Source: Candidatus Avispirillum faecium
Lineage (GTDB): Bacteria > Bacillota > Clostridia > Oscillospirales > CAG-272
Assembly: GCA_904396155.1 (NCBI GenBank)
Contig: CAJFOI010000030.1
Span: 1-64,000 of the forward strand
Reading direction: 5' to 3'
DNA length: 64,000 nucleotides
The position numbers and the translations under genes are program-made. The notes beneath the pieces are model-generated. The model was not told where the DNA came from, made no database searches, and was given only the letters and a program-made list of their open reading frames with translations. Positions 52,991-61,770 of the stretch are shown in pieces (the stretch's first letter is position 1; every line of letters begins with the position of its first letter).

Positions 52991-55429
52991 ATGTTTTGTA
53001 AAAAATGCGGTGCACAAATAGACGAAGATTCTGTTTTTTGCCCTACATGCGGTGCAAATCAAACTGGCATTTCGACAGCAAAAGAAACAGATGAAAAAAT
53101 GAATGGAAAACAAGAAAACAGTCAAGCCGTTTACAGTGAACAACGAAAAGCACAAGACAAAAAGCAAAAAAAGAAACGCAAGATAATTTTTATCCCGGCA
53201 ATTGCGATTATGCTTGTGGCCGCTTTTGCAATCGTTGGATATGCGACTTCTTTCTTCGGGCTGTTTCCCGCCCTTCATGCAAAAGCGCCGATCGGGTTGA
53301 TCTTGAAGTCTTTTTACGCCATGAAAGATTTATCCGGTGCCGAATTTGATTTGTCTGTGGGAAGCAGAGAGGCATCCGGGTATTTTGTATTGGGAGAAGA
53401 TTTGAAAGATTCCGTGCTGGACCTTCATATAACGGAGAACGATCGCTCTGCAGGAGTTGCTGTAAATCAGGGAAATTATGGTGTTCGTTCTTTGGACAAT
53501 GATGCGTATGGGTATGAAAGCGGAATAGATGAATATATAGTTATACTTTTTCCGGACAAAGCATTTTTGCCGGAAGGATATGAGAATCCTCTTTTATCAG
53601 AGGATTATGAAAAACTCTTAAGATACGGAAAGTCACGGATCGACAATGCTGAAAACGCCAATGAAAAGAGGAATGATCAATTCGAGTTAGATACATGGAA
53701 GGCAAATGCTGTCGTTATAAACGATTTGGTGAAAAACAATGCGTTGAATACCCCCCAGATTCAAAAAATCATAGAAAAAATTTTTGAAGAAGAAACCGAT
53801 CACGCTCTGAAAATATCTGACCAGGCGAAAAAAGAGGCAGGGAAATTCATAACCGAGTTTGTTTTTACGGAATGTGAGCGGGAATCGGTTTACAGCAAAT
53901 TTATATATGATTTTAACAGATCCAAAAGCGGAAAATTGAACAGATACTCCTTCAGCTTGGATATCTCGAATTTTACGGTTGCTTTTTTAGAATATTTTCG
54001 TGACCGCCTTATTGATTTTCCGGCGTTGGAAAAATCTTTAGACAATTACATAAAGTCCGTAAATTCAGATAACTTCTTTAATACAAAAGGGTTTATTGAC
54101 TACACGCTGAGAGAAATACGAAACCATTTAGAAGAAGCTCCCAAAATAAACGATATGTATGTTTCGATGGAAATGGATAAAAGGAACTTCTTCCATTCTT
54201 TTGAAATGCGTTGGGTTGATCAAAACTACGGGATGCATTTCTCAATGGGATTGCAAATGAAAAATCACAATAAGGTCAAACCGGATACAGACAGTATCGA
54301 TGCATTTCTTGATGAAGCCGAAAAATATGTGGAAACGCAGTCTGCGTACAATCAATACTTGGAAAGCAAAGTTGAAAAAATAAATCATCAGCCAGATCAA
54401 ACAGATTGCAAAACAACGGAAAAGAAATTCTTTGATTTTGACAGCGACGGAGTCCTTGACCTATATTACCAAATTCAATATGAAGAGAAAACAATGGGCC
54501 TTACCTGCATGAGAGAAGGTCTTTGCACAATCGCAGACGGCAAAGTTGTGGAATTGTTTGCAGAGGACGAAGGCGGATACAGCGGATACGGCGGGGACGC
54601 ATGTATCTCAACAGCCTACAGCAGGGATTTGTCAAAGCACGTTCTTTGCGTTGCAGGGCATGCGTATGAGGGGGCGAAGGTACTGTACCATAATTATTAT
54701 TCAATGGAAAACGGGAATTTGACACCGCTTGACAAGCTGTTATACTATGAAAGTCCGGAAGATGCATATGTTAAAGTGGATGGCAAAAAAGTTGACGAAG
54801 AAACGTTTTTCAAGACTGCCGATAAATACGCCGAACCAACTGACCGTACGTACATATTTACAGAACATCGTTGGAAACCCTTGCGTACCGAGATGGAAGA
54901 AAACGGATTTCAATTGGGTATTTCAAGGACTGCCGATTCAAATGTTCTTTCGACAAGCGATGCGGCAGATCCCGGCGCAGCTGCAGTCAATATAGATGAT
55001 TACGCTGGACAGTGGCATATCGATGGGCAGCAGTATGACAGGGATTATCATGCGTACGAAAAAAACTTATCCATCGTTCGTTACGGTGAAAATTCCCTCT
55101 TTTTTCAACTGTTTTATTTCCGTTCGGGCTCCATATCTTCAGCAGTGGCGCTTGACGGAAACAAGGCCGATTTCACATACGAAGACGGGCAATATACCGT
55201 CATCGGAACATTGACTTTTCACGAAGACTCCATTACAGTTGAGATCAAAAACTCCAATGCTTCGTATATGCCGCTTGAAACCATGACCTTTGACAGCAGA
55301 GAAGCGTATGATGACGGATTTTGCCCTCGCTGTGGCAGAGAAATCATGTATGGGAACGCGTGCGACTGTACTTGGTGCGATAAATGTAAAGCCTGGATGG
55401 GCAGCCATGGGCATGAGGAAGGGGAATAG
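52991..55429 (+). CDS. Membrane protein with zinc ribbons at both ends
   Basis: The 812-residue protein starts with a zinc ribbon (FCKKCGAQ...FCPTCGA, 2-22). A charged linker and one membrane helix (about 57-80) follow, then a long extracytoplasmic part with a calcium-loop-like DFDSDGVLDLYY (about 482-493). A second cysteine-rich end has CPRCGR...CDCTWCDKCKAW (about 777-800). N-terminal zinc-ribbon-plus-TM proteins are common in Clostridia, but a second ribbon on the other side of the membrane is unusual. I cannot name the middle domain. ATG 52991 follows GGTGGG. Confidence 0.7.
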   Translation: MFCKKCGAQIDEDSVFCPTCGANQTGISTAKETDEKMNGKQENSQAVYSEQRKAQDKKQKKKRKIIFIPAIAIMLVAAFAIVGYATSFFGLFPALHAKAPIGLILKSFYAMKDLSGAEFDLSVGSREASGYFVLGEDLKDSVLDLHITENDRSAGVAVNQGNYGVRSLDNDAYGYESGIDEYIVILFPDKAFLPEGYENPLLSEDYEKLLRYGKSRIDNAENANEKRNDQFELDTWKANAVVINDLVKNNALNTPQIQKIIEKIFEEETDHALKISDQAKKEAGKFITEFVFTECERESVYSKFIYDFNRSKSGKLNRYSFSLDISNFTVAFLEYFRDRLIDFPALEKSLDNYIKSVNSDNFFNTKGFIDYTLREIRNHLEEAPKINDMYVSMEMDKRNFFHSFEMRWVDQNYGMHFSMGLQMKNHNKVKPDTDSIDAFLDEAEKYVETQSAYNQYLESKVEKINHQPDQTDCKTTEKKFFDFDSDGVLDLYYQIQYEEKTMGLTCMREGLCTIADGKVVELFAEDEGGYSGYGGDACISTAYSRDLSKHVLCVAGHAYEGAKVLYHNYYSMENGNLTPLDKLLYYESPEDAYVKVDGKKVDEETFFKTADKYAEPTDRTYIFTEHRWKPLRTEMEENGFQLGISRTADSNVLSTSDAADPGAAAVNIDDYAGQWHIDGQQYDRDYHAYEKNLSIVRYGENSLFFQLFYFRSGSISSAVALDGNKADFTYEDGQYTVIGTLTFHEDSITVEIKNSNASYMPLETMTFDSREAYDDGFCPRCGREIMYGNACDCTWCDKCKAWMGSHGHEEGE

Positions 55430-55576
55430 GAGGAACGGATAGTACCAAATGCGTTAAACAGGAACGAAAGGAAGACCAACTTCGATTCAAAATTATTACG
55501 GGTGCGTCATTTCTCTGGTGCAACTTTCACCCGCCAGAATCTCCAAAAGATCTTTTTTAGCTTCCTTTTATACGAG

Positions 55577-55621
55577 ATACCATTGTATCGACCCCCGAGG
55601 GTTGGATGCAATGGTATTTTT
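55577..55621 (+). terminator. Terminator after the zinc-ribbon protein gene
   Basis: Nine-bp stem ATACCATTG/CAATGGTAT (55577-55585, 55609-55617) with a GC-rich loop, followed by TTTTA. Confidence 0.65.
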
Positions 55622-55699
55622 ACGTTTTGCGGCAGCAAAGCAAAAGTTTTTTGTGTCATCCAGGGGGCGGCGAAAAAACGCGAAAATCCAAAAAACATA

Positions 55700-55728
55700 T
55701 TGAATAGTATAGAAAAATATGCTAATAT
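55700..55728 (+). promoter_or_regulatory. Promoter of the ABC exporter
   Basis: TTGAAT (55700-55705), 17 bases, TAATAT (55723-55728), about 75 bases before ATG 55803. Confidence 0.5.
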
Positions 55729-55802
55729 ATTATAAATAAAACTTGCAAAATTGTAAAAAACAGACAAATTTCAAGTTTGCGGCATCCCCAAAGGAGCATC
55801 GT

Positions 55803-57587
55803 ATGAAGAAACTCAAAAACAACTGGTACATGATTCGCTTTGTTTTGCGGTATGCCCCCGGCATGTTTATCCTGAAAATCATAAGCACGCTTACCTCCCT
55901 TGCAGTCAATATAGGATGCAATGTCTTTTTCTTAAAAACGGTTGTGGATGCTATGGAATACGGCGGAGATTTCCAAAAGATTTTGCTTTTTATTGCAGCC
56001 ATCGGCGCACTCATTATATTTGATGGCATTTTGACAAGTATATACCAGGAAAGAATCAGCCCCAAGGGCACGCTGAAAATACATAAGGGGATGCACAATC
56101 AAATATTTGATAAAATCAAACATGTAGAGCTGGAAAACTTTGACGATTCCGACTTCTATAACAGCTATATTCTGGCGATCAACGAGGCGGACAACTGTGC
56201 GCTGCGCTCCTTCAATGTCGTTACTTCCCTTATATCCAACATACTTGCCGCGCTGTCCTTTTCCAGCATTGCCATATTTTACGATCCCATGCTGCTGGTA
56301 TTTTCCATTGTGCCGGTCGTTGCAACGACTTTTTTCGGGATTTGGCAAAGCCATATTTCTGTAGCCAAAAGAGAAGAAAGCATTTACCCCGAAAGAAAGG
56401 GCGACTATTCGAAGCGGGTGTTCTATCTGCAGCAGTATGCAAAGGAGCTGCGCCTCTATCCTTCCATGAACAAAAAGGTTGTGGACGAATTCAATGATTC
56501 TGTCCAGGACAGGGCCCATATCATCGATAAATACAGCTTCAAAATGACGGTGATCAGTTTTTTATGCAGTCATTTTCAGGTCATCTTCTGTGTCTTATGT
56601 ATGTCCATATACATTTCCTGGCGTGTGATCGTGCAGGGATCCCTTTCCGCCGGCGTCTTTGTGGCGATGTTTACAGCCGTAAACAACTTCACCTATTCCG
56701 TCGGCGCTATATTTAATTCCATCCCCCAGATAACGGAAAATGGGCTGTACGCGGAAAGGGTACGGAAGATTCTGGATTACCGGAGCAAAATGGAAAATCC
56801 CGATGCAGTGCCTGTGGAACCGGAAGCGTTTTTAGCGTCCTTCCGTGAAATCGAGCTGAGAAATGTCAGCTTCAGGTATCCAGGCAGCGATACATTCGTG
56901 CTCCGGAATATCAATCTGAAAATCCATGACGGAGAGCGGATCGCACTGGTAGGATTTAACGGAGCGGGCAAGTCCACCCTGGTCAAGCTGATCATGCGGC
57001 TGTACGACCCCACGGAGGGGGAGATCCGGATCAACGGAGTCAATATAAAGGAAATCGATGTAAAAACCTATCGGAAGCTGTTCCAGGTGGTGTTTCAGGA
57101 CTTCCAGCTTTACGCCTTCTCGCTGGGGTCCAACATCATGATGCGGGATCCGGTGCCCGGCGACGATCGTGTCATCGACGATGCGCTGGACAAAAGTCAT
57201 CTGTCGGATTTCAAAGACCTGAAAGAAAAAAACCTCACCCGAGAATTCGATAAGGACGGGCTGATCCCCTCCGGCGGGCAGTCCCAGAAAATCGCCATTG
57301 CCAGGGCCCTGGCCGCAAACAACGGACGGCTGGTGGTGATGGACGAGGCCTCCAGCGCCCTGGACCCGGTTTCGGAGTACAATATCAACAAGTCCATTTT
57401 CGACAACACGGCAGGCAAGAGCATGATCATCATCTCCCACAGGCTGTCAACGGTTCAATATGCCGATAAAATTTACTATTTGAACGAGGGCAGGATCACA
57501 GAATCCGGCACCCATGGGGAGCTGATCGGACAGCGGGGGGACTACTGCGCCATGTACGAAAAGCAGGCGGAAAGCTATCGGTTGTAA
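55803..57587 (+). CDS. ABC transporter, fused permease and ATP-binding protein (exporter type)
   Basis: The 594-residue half-transporter has about six membrane helices in residues 10-310 and an ATPase domain (about 340-575). The domain has Walker A GFNGAGKST (near 383), the signature PSGGQSQKIAIARAL (a changed LSGGQ), Walker B RLVVMDEASSALDP and the switch His in IISHRLSTV. It probably works as a homodimer; the cargo is unknown. ATG 55803 follows AAAGGAG. The upstream open frame is AT-rich noncoding DNA. Confidence 0.9.
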   Translation: MKKLKNNWYMIRFVLRYAPGMFILKIISTLTSLAVNIGCNVFFLKTVVDAMEYGGDFQKILLFIAAIGALIIFDGILTSIYQERISPKGTLKIHKGMHNQIFDKIKHVELENFDDSDFYNSYILAINEADNCALRSFNVVTSLISNILAALSFSSIAIFYDPMLLVFSIVPVVATTFFGIWQSHISVAKREESIYPERKGDYSKRVFYLQQYAKELRLYPSMNKKVVDEFNDSVQDRAHIIDKYSFKMTVISFLCSHFQVIFCVLCMSIYISWRVIVQGSLSAGVFVAMFTAVNNFTYSVGAIFNSIPQITENGLYAERVRKILDYRSKMENPDAVPVEPEAFLASFREIELRNVSFRYPGSDTFVLRNINLKIHDGERIALVGFNGAGKSTLVKLIMRLYDPTEGEIRINGVNIKEIDVKTYRKLFQVVFQDFQLYAFSLGSNIMMRDPVPGDDRVIDDALDKSHLSDFKDLKEKNLTREFDKDGLIPSGGQSQKIAIARALAANNGRLVVMDEASSALDPVSEYNINKSIFDNTAGKSMIIISHRLSTVQYADKIYYLNEGRITESGTHGELIGQRGDYCAMYEKQAESYRL

Positions 57588-57937
57588 GTGACAATCCCCC
57601 TGTCGACTGCGTCGACACCCCCCTTTGCACAAGGGGGGGCAATCTAATATAAGCTTCCCCTTCGTGGGGGCTGCGCAGCAGACCCGGGGGTGGTGGCGCA
57701 ATATCTTTATAAAAGCCTCCCCTGTGTAAGGGGAGGTGGCGGCTTTGCCGCCGGAGGGGTTGTAAAGGGAGAACAATCCCCCTGTCAACTTCGTTGACAT
57801 CCCCCTTTGCACAAGGGGGACTTCTAAATTTTGACCTCCCCACAAGGGAGCCTCTAACACCAAGCCTCCCCAGTACGGGGGCTGCGCAGCAGACCCGGGG
57901 GTGGTGGCACGGCGTAGCCGTGACGGTGGGGTTGTTA
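57588..57937. repeat. Modular palindromic intergenic repeat cluster 7
   Basis: It starts on the exporter stop codon: ACAATCCCCCTGTCGACTGCGTCGAC...AAGGGGGG. A CTGCGCAGCAGACCC module (57654-57700), a GGGGAGG hairpin with inner GGCGGCTTTGCCGCC (57713-57765), another GTCAAC/GTTGAC module (57773-57825) and a further CTGCGCAGCAGACCC module ending with CACGGCGTAGCCGTG (57863-57937) follow. Confidence 0.85.
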
Positions 57938-58008
57938 CATCCCATTTTCCTATTTTCCCAAAAGCAAGCTAAAATAAGACATGTTTTGCATATATAGGAG
58001 GGAAATCT

Positions 58009-58797
58009 ATGAAAAAACACGGCGCTGTTTTTGTCCTGGCGGCGATGCTTTTCTTTCTCTTTGGATGCAGCGCGACCACCATCACGGAACGGGAAGGCAA
58101 CTATTTGTATGGGGTGGGCGAGGACATCCATGTGATCGATATCGACACCAGAGAACACATCGGCACGCTGAAAGTGACCGAGGTCGTACTGCTGTCTGAC
58201 ACCCCCTTTACGGTGACGGAAAGAACCGGCACGGACGAAAACGGCAGCGACATATATGAAACCGTTTCCTGCGCGCAGCTGGTGCAGATCTTTTATCAAT
58301 ACGACGACCGGGGAAACGGAAAGGATATTTCCGCGGCAAACTTTACCGCTTACGACGCCGCAGGGAAAAGGGGCGAAATCGATCCGGCGGGATATACCGG
58401 GGAGAGCAGGGAGGACAGCGACTTTTTTCTTGTAGCATTGGAAAACAAAAGCGCTGCGATCCGGCTGGATTTTCAGTACAATGTCCTGCAGACCACCGCC
58501 ACGGCAAAAATGCAGCTGCCCCTGTCTCAGGCGGGGGCTGACAGCACCGCCCAGAGTGCGCCCCCGGAAACGGGTGAGCCCCTGACTGCGCCGGAAACGG
58601 ACAGTGAGACCAGCGAGGTCCCAACAGAGCGGGAAACGAGCGGGGCAACTACAGAACCGGAAACCAGCGAAGCTTTGGAAAATGCAGGGACAGAAGGGGA
58701 GGGCGACTCTGCGCAGGTTGCCGTTTTATATGTGATCATCGGCGTCCTGGCCGCTGCTGTGGTTTTGCTTTTGATCGTTCTGTTTGTCCGCCTGTAA
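58009..58797 (+). CDS. Lipoprotein with a second, C-terminal membrane anchor
   Basis: The 262-residue protein has a lipoprotein signal (FLFGC, lipidated Cys20) and a beta-rich domain (about 25-165). A linker rich in Glu, Thr, Ser and Pro (about 172-225) is followed by a hydrophobic helix (about 235-260) ending in RL. Two anchors at opposite ends would tether it as a loop on the outer face. I do not recognise the family. The ribosome binding site is TAGGAGGG. Confidence 0.7.
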   Translation: MKKHGAVFVLAAMLFFLFGCSATTITEREGNYLYGVGEDIHVIDIDTREHIGTLKVTEVVLLSDTPFTVTERTGTDENGSDIYETVSCAQLVQIFYQYDDRGNGKDISAANFTAYDAAGKRGEIDPAGYTGESREDSDFFLVALENKSAAIRLDFQYNVLQTTATAKMQLPLSQAGADSTAQSAPPETGEPLTAPETDSETSEVPTERETSGATTEPETSEALENAGTEGEGDSAQVAVLYVIIGVLAAAVVLLLIVLFVRL

Positions 58798-58836
58798 AAA
58801 ACAAGTGCCGGCTCCAATTTTTGGAGCCGGCACTTG
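58796..58836 (-). terminator. Hairpin with T-run on the minus strand
   Basis: Perfect 16-bp stem CAAGTGCCGGCTCCAA/TTGGAGCCGGCACTTG (58802-58817, 58821-58836). Only the minus strand carries a T-run after it (bases 58801-58796). Both neighbouring genes are on the plus strand, so the orientation is unexpected; it may also stabilise the 3' end of the lipoprotein mRNA. Confidence 0.6.
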
Positions 58837-58876
58837 CCGCAAAAGGAAGGATTTTGTCCTTTGCACTGCAAACGCC

Positions 58877-58904
58877 TTGACAAGTGCACCGGTTGTGGTA
58901 AAAT
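58877..58904 (+). promoter_or_regulatory. Promoter of the GH109-like gene
   Basis: TTGACA (58877-58882), 16 bases, TAAAAT (58899-58904), 35 bases before ATG 58939. Confidence 0.65.
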
Positions 58905-58938
58905 GTGGAGGAAATCACTCTTGCAGAAGGAGAAAGCT

Positions 58939-60159
58939 ATGAAAGAAGCATTGAAAGTGGGCGTTATCGGTCTGGGAGAGCGGGGATACAGCACACTCAC
59001 GGGGCTCCTTTGCGATATGGAGTCTATTCGCATCACCTATGTGTGCGACGCCTATGAAGACCGGGCGCTGCGGGGACAGCAGGGCGTTTTGGAGAAAAAG
59101 GGGTATGCGCCCAGGCATACGACGGACTGGCGGGCGCTCATCGAGGATCCGGATGTGGAGGTGGTGGTGATCGCATCCGCCTGGGAGAACCACATCCCGG
59201 CGGCGGTGGCGGCCATGCGCGCCGGAAAGTATGTGGGCTGCGAGGTAGGCGGCGCCTATTCCATTGACGACTGCTGGGAGCTGGTCCGCGCCTATGAAGA
59301 GACAGGCAGACACTGCATGATGTTGGAGAACTGCTGCTTCGGCCGGGAGGAGCTGATGGTGCTGCGCATGGTCCGCGAAGGTCTGTTTGGGAAAATCGTG
59401 GCCTGTGAGGGTGGATACCAGCACGATTTGCGCCGGGAGATTGTATATGGAAAAGAGAACCGGCACTATCGCCTGCGCAACTACAAAAGCCGCAACTGCG
59501 AAAATTATCCCACCCATGAGCTGGGGCCCATTGCAAAAGTATTGCGTATCGGCCGAGGAAACCGGATGCTGACCTTGTCCTCCATGGCTTCCGGCGCCTG
59601 GGGGCTGAACGAATATGCCAGAGGGCAGGAGGGGGCGGATCCCGCCCTGCAAACAGCCCGCTTTGCCCAGGGGGATATTGTAAAGACCAATATTTTGTGT
59701 GCGGGGGGAGAACTGATCACTCTCACTCTGGATACCACGCTCCCCCGACACTACAGCCGGGGCTTTACGGTGCGGGGGACAAAGGGGAGCTATACCGATC
59801 TGACCAAGGCGGTGTTTTTGGACAGCCTGGGAGAGAGCGGCAACGGACTGTACGAAAATCTGGACCAGTATCGGGAAAAATGGGAGCATCCCATCTGGCA
59901 GCGGTATCTCAAGGAGGGGGTAAAGGGCGGCCACGACGGAATGGACTGGCTGGTATACTCCGCCTTTTTTGAGGGGATTCTAAGCGGGCATCAGCCGGTG
60001 ATCGATACATACGATATGGCGTCCTGGATGGCCATCACGCCCCTGTCGGAGGCCTCCATCGCCGGCGGCGGCCGGCCGGTGGAGGTCCCGGACTTCACCC
60101 GGGGACAGTGGCTGTGCCGCGAGGACAAAAACGACGGGGAATACTCTTTGGATGTGTAA
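58939..60159 (+). CDS. Gfo/Idh/MocA family protein, GH109-like
   Basis: The 406-residue protein has an N-terminal Rossmann NAD site (VGVIGLGERGYS) and a dehydrogenase-like C-terminal domain. The segment NYPTHELGPIAKVLRIGRGNRMLTLSSM and the later TTLPRHYSRGFTVRGTKG follow the pattern I know from GH109 alpha-N-acetylgalactosaminidases, which use NAD in a redox-assisted glycosidase mechanism. A plain oxidoreductase is the alternative. It has no signal peptide, so it would act on internal sugars. ATG 58939 follows AGAAGGAG. Confidence 0.82.
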   Translation: MKEALKVGVIGLGERGYSTLTGLLCDMESIRITYVCDAYEDRALRGQQGVLEKKGYAPRHTTDWRALIEDPDVEVVVIASAWENHIPAAVAAMRAGKYVGCEVGGAYSIDDCWELVRAYEETGRHCMMLENCCFGREELMVLRMVREGLFGKIVACEGGYQHDLRREIVYGKENRHYRLRNYKSRNCENYPTHELGPIAKVLRIGRGNRMLTLSSMASGAWGLNEYARGQEGADPALQTARFAQGDIVKTNILCAGGELITLTLDTTLPRHYSRGFTVRGTKGSYTDLTKAVFLDSLGESGNGLYENLDQYREKWEHPIWQRYLKEGVKGGHDGMDWLVYSAFFEGILSGHQPVIDTYDMASWMAITPLSEASIAGGGRPVEVPDFTRGQWLCREDKNDGEYSLDV

Positions 60160-60168
60160 TATTTAGTA

Positions 60169-60642
60169 GACAATCCCCCTGTCAACTACGCTGACAATCC
60201 CGCGGAGTTGCTTGGCAACTCCCCACAAGGGGTCTTTCTATCATTTTAGCCTCCCCTGTGTAAGGGGAGGTGTCAGCGAAGCTGACGAAGGGGTTGTAAT
60301 CAGTTAAACAATTCCCCAGCCGGCAAAGCCGGCAGCCCCCTTTACACAAGGGGGCCTAGGCAACCCCAGCCTCCCCTGTGCGGGGGCTGCGCAGCAGACC
60401 CTGGGGTGATGGCGCAATTTTTTATAAAAGCCTCCCCTTCCTCGTGAAGGGGAGGTGGGTTTTGCGAAGCAAAACTCGGAAGGGTTGTAAAAAGACAATC
60501 CCTCACCCGCTGCGCGGGAGCTCCCTTAGCGGCTCTGCAAGAGACGCCCACATGGGAGCCTTTTATCTTACGCCTCCCCTTCGTAGGGGCTGCGCAGCAG
60601 ACCCTGGGGTGGTGTCGGCGAAGCTGACGGAGGGGTTGTAAA
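60169..60642. repeat. Modular palindromic intergenic repeat cluster 8
   Basis: The modules are ACAATCCCCCTGTCAACTACGCTGAC (60169-60240, partly degenerate with GGAGTTGCTTGGCAACTCC), a GGGGAGG hairpin with GTCAGC/GCTGAC (60245-60297), an AATTCCCCAGCCGGCAAAGCCGGC module (60308-60357), a CTGCGCAGCAGACCC module (60368-60415), a hairpin with GTTTTGC/GCAAAAC (60428-60490), a CCCGC/GCGGG module (60497-60560) and a final CTGCGCAGCAGACCC module ending in GGAGGGGTTGT (60572-60642). Confidence 0.85.
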
Positions 60643-60704
60643 ATACTGCCCCTAACTTTTCAAAATAGTATGTTTTTCATTAACAGACCAAATTTTTACT
60701 TTTC

Positions 60705-60733
60705 TGTAACATCGTGACAGCTCTGGTGACTAA
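60705..60733 (+). promoter_or_regulatory. Candidate ECF-type autoregulated promoter
   Basis: TGTAAC (60705-60710), then 17 bases, then GACTAA (60728-60733), followed by TAGAGTGAAAGGAG. ECF sigma factors usually read an AAC-containing -35 such as TGTAAC, so self-activation of the sigma gene is likely. Confidence 0.45.
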
Positions 60734-60754
60734 TAGAGTGAAAGGAGATTTTGG

Positions 60755-61258
60755 ATGAAAGAAATAGAAGCCTTGTACAGCGCCTATAAAGATGACGTTT
60801 TTCGGTATCTTTATTCTTTGACCCGTGATACATCCCTTTCAGAAGATTTGATGCAGGATACTTTTGTAAAAGCAATCCTTTCCATCCACAGGTTTAGAAG
60901 GGACTGTACAGTCAAAACATGGCTGCTGTCCATTGCAAGAAAACTGTGGATGCAGAATTTACGATGGAAAAAGGCCCATAGGGAAGTGTCAGCCATGTTG
61001 ATTGTTCCCACGCTGACAGATTCTGTGGAAACATTTCTGGATACGCAGATGGAACAAAAAATCATAGACCGAGTACATGCGTTGCTTTTGGAGCGGGACG
61101 ATATGACCCGAAAAGTAATGCACATGCGATTTGAAGGATGCAGCTATGGCGAAATTGGTCAGGGCTTGGGTATTTCGGAATCCTCTGCAAGGGTAATTTT
61201 CTTTCGTACAAAAGGGTGGCTAAAGGTCAAGTTAAAGGAGGAAAAGTTGCTTGAATAA
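60755..61258 (+). CDS. ECF sigma factor
   Basis: The 167-residue factor has region 2 (LTRDTSLSEDLMQDTFVKAILSIHRFRRDCTVKTWLLSIARKLW, about 22-66) and region 4 (DDMTRKVMHMRFEGCSYGEIGQGLGISESSARVIFFRTKGWLK, about 112-155). The length is normal. It overlaps the next gene (anti-sigma) by eight bases, a classic sigma/anti-sigma unit. The ribosome binding site is AAAGGAG. Confidence 0.93.
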   Translation: MKEIEALYSAYKDDVFRYLYSLTRDTSLSEDLMQDTFVKAILSIHRFRRDCTVKTWLLSIARKLWMQNLRWKKAHREVSAMLIVPTLTDSVETFLDTQMEQKIIDRVHALLLERDDMTRKVMHMRFEGCSYGEIGQGLGISESSARVIFFRTKGWLKVKLKEEKLLE

Positions 61259-61769
61259 CCAATGTGATATTGTCCAGGACTTGATCCCGCTTGTGCAGGA
61301 TGATGCGGCCAGTGCCGAGAGCCGGAAATTTGTAGAAACCCACATTGCTGAGTGTGAAGCTTGCCTGGCTGTTTTTGAAGCTGCCAGGAAAGAGGATTCT
61401 CCTGTGAGTACAGACGACCGCAAAAATCTCCGGCAGATCAAGAAAAAATTGTATATTGGATTTGCCTGTATATTTCTTATATGCCTTGGGGTATGTTCGT
61501 TTCTCCCTTTTGACAACAGCAGCGGCGCCTTTTTTTACAACCTCTATTTTATGCCTCTGCTGGGAGCTGCAGGCGCGGTGATTTTCCGCAGAAGATGGTA
61601 CATTACGCCTGTGCTCGTATATGTATTTTCTGGTGCTGCGTTTTGGATTCGGGAAGGGGATTTGTGGATTTCCCTGCAAATGGGACTTCTTTGTGCCATT
61701 GCATCCTTGAGCGGCTGTCTGATTGCAGTTTTGCTGCGGTTTGCCATTAAAGGAAGGAGGTGGAAGTAA
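61251..61769 (+). CDS. Anti-sigma factor with zf-HC2 domain and membrane segments
   Basis: The 172-residue protein has an N-terminal zinc anti-sigma motif (Cys5, then HIAECEAC near 31-38) and about four membrane helices (near 68-86, 95-110, 117-132, 143-165). It would hold the ECF factor at the membrane until a signal arrives. It starts at TTG 61251 with AAAGGAGG at 61234-61241, inside the end of the sigma gene. Confidence 0.88.
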   Translation: MNNQCDIVQDLIPLVQDDAASAESRKFVETHIAECEACLAVFEAARKEDSPVSTDDRKNLRQIKKKLYIGFACIFLICLGVCSFLPFDNSSGAFFYNLYFMPLLGAAGAVIFRRRWYITPVLVYVFSGAAFWIREGDLWISLQMGLLCAIASLSGCLIAVLLRFAIKGRRWK

Positions 61770-61770
61770 G

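Larger units (their letters stand above)
55430..55802. other. AT-rich intergenic stretch with terminator and promoter only
   Basis: I find no gene with a ribosome binding site. The stretch holds a terminator (55577-55621) and a promoter for the ABC transporter (55700-55728). Short frames here have no family signature. Confidence 0.6.
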
